The notes beneath the pieces are model-generated. The model was not told where the DNA came from. It saw nothing but the letters and a program-made list of their open reading frames with translations, and did no database searches. A stretch of DNA of 64,000 bases from positions 1-64,000 of the forward strand of contig JAFPYX010000099.1 in NCBI GenBank assembly GCA_017417585.1, given 5' to 3'. Position 1 is the first letter of the stretch. Each line of letters opens with the position of its first letter. Both the position numbers and the translations under genes were made by a program. Of this stretch, positions 60,449-64,000 are shown piece after piece. The stretch is from Victivallales bacterium. GTDB lineage: Bacteria; Verrucomicrobiota; Lentisphaeria; Oligosphaerales; Oligosphaeraceae.

Positions 60449-61243
60449 ATGACAGTTAATTATTCTTCCCTTTCAACGGACTTCCAGTTCATCCGTGGAG
60501 AATACACCAGTGCCGTGGACGGCGCCACTGACTGGTATATACTCCATCCCGGCGCACGGCCGCTTTGCATCGTCGTCCTGCACGGTCACGGCTCCCACGG
60601 CGACCAACTCCTGACCCGAGGCGACCTGGAGGATTGGCGCCAATGCCTGAAGGAGCTGGACGCCACCGTCGTCAGCCCAAACCTCCGGGACAACGCGTGG
60701 ATGTCCCCCGCCGCCGTGGACGATCTGGCGGATCTTCTCAAGAACCTGAAGGCTGCGCATCCTTGGCGCCATCTGGTCATCGCCAGCGGCTCGATGGGTG
60801 CCACTGGCGCACTCATCTTCGCGATCCGCCACCCCGAACTAGTGGACGGCGTCGTCCCTCTGGGCGCGGCGACCTCCCTGCGCAGTTACATCGAGTGGTG
60901 CGACCAGCCAGACCGATTCCCCGTCATTCCAGAGATCCTCGCCGCCATCCGCCAAGCCTACCCCACGGAGGAGATGCTTGCGATGCACGATGTGCGCAAG
61001 CATTGCGACCGACTGACCATGCCCGTCTTCTTCTACCACGGCGAAGGCGACGCGATCATTCCGGTCTCCGAGGCTCTCGACCTGGCGGAGCAGATGAAAG
61101 GCAAAGAGAATTTCCACCTCACGCTCATCCCCTGTGGCGGCCACGACTCCCCCCTGCCCTACTTCCGCGAAGGCATGGCAAAGGTCCTAACCGCCCTGGG
61201 CGAACCCCTCCCGGATGGCTCCGTCAAAGCCGATAGAGCCTGA
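60449..61243 (+). CDS. Alpha/beta hydrolase, esterase-like
   Basis: A 264-residue hydrolase. The N-terminal strand IVVLHGHGSHGDQL gives the oxyanion HG motif, the nucleophile is in IASGSMGATGALI (G-S-M-G), Asp in HGEGDAIIPVSEA, and His in PCGGHDSPL. No signal peptide. The substrate is unknown. It begins a rightward set with the small membrane protein and the glycyl radical enzyme, but gaps are 86 and 42 bases and cotranscription is not certain. The 199-base divergent spacer before it should hold promoters; none is clear. Confidence 0.8.
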   Translation: MTVNYSSLSTDFQFIRGEYTSAVDGATDWYILHPGARPLCIVVLHGHGSHGDQLLTRGDLEDWRQCLKELDATVVSPNLRDNAWMSPAAVDDLADLLKNLKAAHPWRHLVIASGSMGATGALIFAIRHPELVDGVVPLGAATSLRSYIEWCDQPDRFPVIPEILAAIRQAYPTEEMLAMHDVRKHCDRLTMPVFFYHGEGDAIIPVSEALDLAEQMKGKENFHLTLIPCGGHDSPLPYFREGMAKVLTALGEPLPDGSVKADRA

Positions 61244-61329
61244 ATCCACAATGGACTTCCTCATCGCCCCGCTTTTACACTCTTTCTTGCTCATTCTCAG
61301 GTATTTGAATTCACAGAATTCGCTTTCCT

Positions 61330-61746
61330 ATGTATTATTATAGTCCATTGGTAAATAGTCCATTGGTAAATTTTGCCATCCTGTTCTTGGTATTGTGGCT
61401 GACAAGTGGCATAGTTCTTCTGGTTTTCACCATAAAGTCGCCTCGCACCAAATACGATTGGTTGATCTTCTTCCCAATTCTCTGGTTGCTTTTCAATTGG
61501 TGTGTCCTGTTGCCGATATTGGGCCGGAACCTCAATCCCGACCATCTTGTCTTGGCGTGGAAAATCAGTCCATCTCTATTATATTTGGTATTGGGAGGCT
61601 GGCTCTGGGCAGATTTCAAAGCCCACCGTCATGCCCCCGACGAAATCAAATATCGCGTCCGCCCTTTTGCGCTTGTTGTGAATTACCTTAGCCTGACTTA
61701 CATTTGGTATTTTTGGATTGTGGTATTCAAAGCCGCCGACTGTTAA
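61330..61746 (+). CDS. Small multi-pass membrane protein
   Basis: A 138-residue protein of unknown family with four likely membrane helices (FAILFLVLWLTSGIVLLVF, WLIFFPILWLLFNWCVLLP, SLLYLVLGGWLWADF, LSLTYIWYFWIVVF). The N-terminus contains SPLVN twice, from a 15-bp tandem duplication at 61341-61370. GC content is lower than in neighbouring genes, hinting at a different origin. Confidence 0.6.
   Translation: MYYYSPLVNSPLVNFAILFLVLWLTSGIVLLVFTIKSPRTKYDWLIFFPILWLLFNWCVLLPILGRNLNPDHLVLAWKISPSLLYLVLGGWLWADFKAHRHAPDEIKYRVRPFALVVNYLSLTYIWYFWIVVFKAADC
61341..61370 (+). repeat. 15-bp tandem duplication in coding sequence
   Basis: TAGTCCATTGGTAAA occurs twice in a row, in frame, duplicating SPLVN at the N-terminus of the small membrane protein. 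Confidence 0.9.
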
Positions 61747-61779
61747 ACCAGTCAAAACATGACAATTCTTGATAATTTC

Positions 61780-61794
61780 TGACATTCGATGTCA
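61780..61794. promoter_or_regulatory. Palindrome over the glycyl radical enzyme start
   Basis: TGACAT-TCG-ATGTCA is a perfect inverted repeat that includes the ATG at 61789. It could be an operator or an mRNA hairpin covering the start codon. A second in-frame ATG follows at 61795. Confidence 0.4.
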
Positions 61795-63966
61795 ATGCCG
61801 TTGAACTATCCATTTGAGTTCGAGCCATTTGGGCGGGCATTCGCGGAACATGCGGAGGCCTCGGTCGCCGTACGTCTAGGCTATGCCCTGCGGGAGTCGG
61901 CAAAAAACCGTCCCGTCGAGTGGCCGGAGTGCTGCATGCTGCCGACCATCGGCCCCGTGGCTTCCAACGGCGCCTCGTTCTTCACCTCGGGCAGCGGAAT
62001 CGCCTACGACGAGAAACTCTACTCCCGCCTAAAGGAAGAACACCCCGAACAACGCGTGGAACTGGAGGAAATCCGCCAGACCATTATCGAGGCATCGACC
62101 TGGAAGCACATCCACGAGAGCATCAGCCCGGTGGAGTGGCGGCTCGTTCAGTCCCACGCCTGCTGGGGCGGAACCTGGATCGGCCACGGCAATCCCGACT
62201 ACGGACGTCTTCTCCGCCTGGGCACGAACGGCCTGCGAAACTACCTTGAGGAATGTCAGGCGAAGAATCCAGGCCACGACGACTTCTATCTCGCTTCACG
62301 GCTCACGCTCGACGCCCTAGACATCCTCGGCAACCGCATCCTCGCCGAAGCAGAGAAGAAGGCCCAGGTTGCCGGACCACGGCAAAAGGAGTGGTCACGC
62401 ATTCGCGACGACTTCCGACGCATCCCCCGTGAGGGCGCTTTCGACATGCACTCCGCATCGATGCTCTTCTGGCTCCTCTTCACCTTCGACGCCATCGACT
62501 CGCCTGGCCGCCTCGATCAGTTTATGTACGAATTCTACCGTGTCAGCTCGCCGGAGGAGAGCGAGGAGATGGTCACGCGACTGCTGGAGGCAATGCATTA
62601 CGTGCGAGCTTGGAACCTCTGCCTCTCTGGCTCCAATGCACAGTGGCAGGATGAAACGAACGATTTATCCTACCTCATTCTGCGGAAAGTCAAGGAGTTG
62701 CGCTATCAGACGCCGAACCTGACTGTGCGCGTCCACCGCAATACCCCCGAACGCCTTTGGGAACTCTCCGCCGAATCGCTCGCCACCGGCAACGGCCTGC
62801 CTGCACTCTACAATGACGAGGTGGTCTGCCCTGCCCTCGAAAAACTCGGCATCTCGCCCGCCGACAGCCACGAATACTGCATGAACGGCTGCAACCAAAT
62901 CGATATCTTCGGCAAGTCACACATGGGCCTTTAGGACGGCGAGGTCAATCTCGCCAAAGTCCTGGAACTCACTCTGCACGATGGCTACGACTATGCGGTT
63001 TCCCCAGCAGAGGCCATCGCGCCATCGTTCGGTTCAGCTCGGAAGACGCGCTCCTTCCAGGAGTTCCTGTCGCTCTACTACCAGATGCTCGACCACATCA
63101 TCGATTTCACCTGCAACCTCGCCAACCGCTGCCAGGAAATCTATGCGAAAGTCGCCCCAAATCCCCTGCGATCCTGCTTGATTCAGGATTGCCTCGAGAC
63201 TGCACGCGACTACAAGAACGGCGGTCCACGCTACGGTCATGGTCAGATTCTCGCCGAGGGCATCGCCGATGCCGCAGACTCTCTTTGGGCCATCAAGACA
63301 CTCGTCTTCGACCAAGGCAAATACTCGATGGACGAGCTGGTTACGGCATTGGCGGACGATTTCGTCGGCCACGAGCGACTCTGGCGCGACTTCAAATCCT
63401 GCGAGAAATTCGGCAACGACCGCCCAGAACTGGATGAACTCTGTGCCGAAGTCGTGAACCACTTCATGCTGGAACTCAAAAAACACCGTACCTTCCGCAG
63501 TGGCATCTACACTGGCGGTTGCAGCCCATTCTCACGAGCCGCCGAAAACGGCCTTGCCACCGCCGCCCTCCCCAACGGCAAACGCAAAGGCGAGGCGAAC
63601 TTCGCAGACGCCATCGGTGCCACCCCCGGAACCGACACCCATGGTCCCACCGCTCTGCTCAAGTCGCTGATGCACTACCGCCAGACCGAGGCGGGAAGCG
63701 GCTTCGTCACCCAGCTCAAATTCGCCAAGTCGCTCTTCTGCACCGAGGACGGCATGGACGCTTTCATCGCCTTGGCAAAGACCTACTTCGACAACGGCGG
63801 GCAGCAGCTCTCCGTCAATGTCCTTGACCGCCAGGTGCTTCTGGATGCCCAGAAACACCCCGAACTCCACCGCGACCTCATCGTGCGTGTCGGCGGCTAC
63901 AGCGAGTACTTCGGCAACCTCACCCCTGAACTCCAGCAGAACGTCATCGACCGTAGTGAATTTTAA
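61789..63966 (+). pseudogene. Glycyl radical enzyme (pyruvate formate-lyase-like), interrupted by in-frame TAG
   Basis: Read through, a 725-residue glycyl radical enzyme. The start PLNYPFEFEPFGRAFAEHA and barrel segments are normal; the thiyl-radical Cys is in YCMNGCNQIDIFG. The C-terminus has the radical Gly in VRVGGYSEYFGNLTPELQ. TAG at 62932-62934 falls just after SHMGL and before DGEVNLAKVLELTLHDG, where relatives have an acidic residue, so GAG to TAG is the simplest change. Gln after GC (GCNQ) in place of the Glu of GCVE-type diol dehydratases suggests an uncharacterised subclass. No activase is in the window, but only 34 bases remain downstream. Confidence 0.85.
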
Positions 63967-64000
63967 TCTAACTATTTAAAATACAATATATTATAATATA

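Noticed and set aside
62932-62934. Pyrrolysine at the TAG of the glycyl radical enzyme
   Set aside because: TAG is a normal stop in this window (recJ, flavodoxin, RTX gene), no pyl genes are seen, and the site is not known to need pyrrolysine.

Overview
The window is about 64 kb of a GC-rich (roughly 57-58%) bacterial chromosome. It most resembles a Lentisphaerota/Victivallales-type member of the PVC group. The clues are a prepilin-like secreted protein with an FTLIELL N-terminus and an H-X9-DG motif (a hallmark of Lentisphaerota, Verrucomicrobia and Planctomycetes), many solo glycosidases of host-glycan type, an Rnf complex and a glycyl radical enzyme (anaerobic life), and TAA, TAG and TGA all used as ordinary stops. 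The assignment is inference; no rRNA or tRNA gene was seen. No prophage, transposase or CRISPR array was seen either.

Layout. 0-5.3 kb: O-acetylhomoserine sulfhydrylase with a textbook terminator, an amidohydrolase, then a leftward DNA-damage operon umuC-yolD-tag-ogt. 5.5-10.3 kb: proA, a small membrane protein, a chagasin-type protease-inhibitor lipoprotein and a large arylsulfotransferase with RTX repeats. 10.7-14.3 kb: a divergent hisF, an exonuclease, a PLD-domain protein and about 1.1 kb of apparently non-coding DNA. 14.3-24.7 kb: GH35 beta-galactosidase, an aminotransferase/ABC exporter pair, then recJ and a SNF2 helicase carrying an in-frame tandem-repeat insert. 24.7-34.4 kb: a leftward run queF-queC-yhhQ-glycosidase-glycosidase-beta-mannosidase, in which yhhQ and the first glycosidase overlap by ATGA. 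34.8-39.8 kb: DUF3795 protein, YheT-like hydrolase, GH38 alpha-mannosidase and a kinase-fold protein. 40-44.3 kb: GNAT, MarC, TrpB2, pyridoxal kinase and a radical SAM protein. 44.3-51.9 kb: a secreted six-repeat YRGDSTSWSN protein, the pseudopilin, a hydrolase lipoprotein, a flavodoxin lipoprotein, a PHP phosphatase, a GH109-like oxidoreductase, mreC-mreD. 52.2-57.7 kb: rnfABCDGE. 57.7-64 kb: a tyrosine phosphatase, glycerol-1-phosphate dehydrogenase, a hydrolase, a small membrane protein and a glycyl radical enzyme.

How it fits together. The glycosidases (alpha-mannosidase, beta-mannosidase, beta-galactosidase, GH109-like, two uncharacterised) suggest use of N-glycan or mucin-type sugars by a fermenting anaerobe, with Rnf coupling ferredoxin/NADH electron flow to an ion gradient.

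Most unusual points: (1) in-frame stop codons in two otherwise intact genes, rnfA (TGA at a conserved Gly) and the glycyl radical enzyme (TAG, probably from GAG), plus a probable frameshift between the lipoprotein signal and body of the phosphatase; (2) heptameric tandem repeats in two intergenic spacers and a third heptamer array inside the SNF2 gene; (3) the hairpin-bearing repeat insert in the SNF2 helicase; (4) the RGD-containing 20-residue repeat protein; (5) a preQ1-like pseudoknot candidate ahead of queF.
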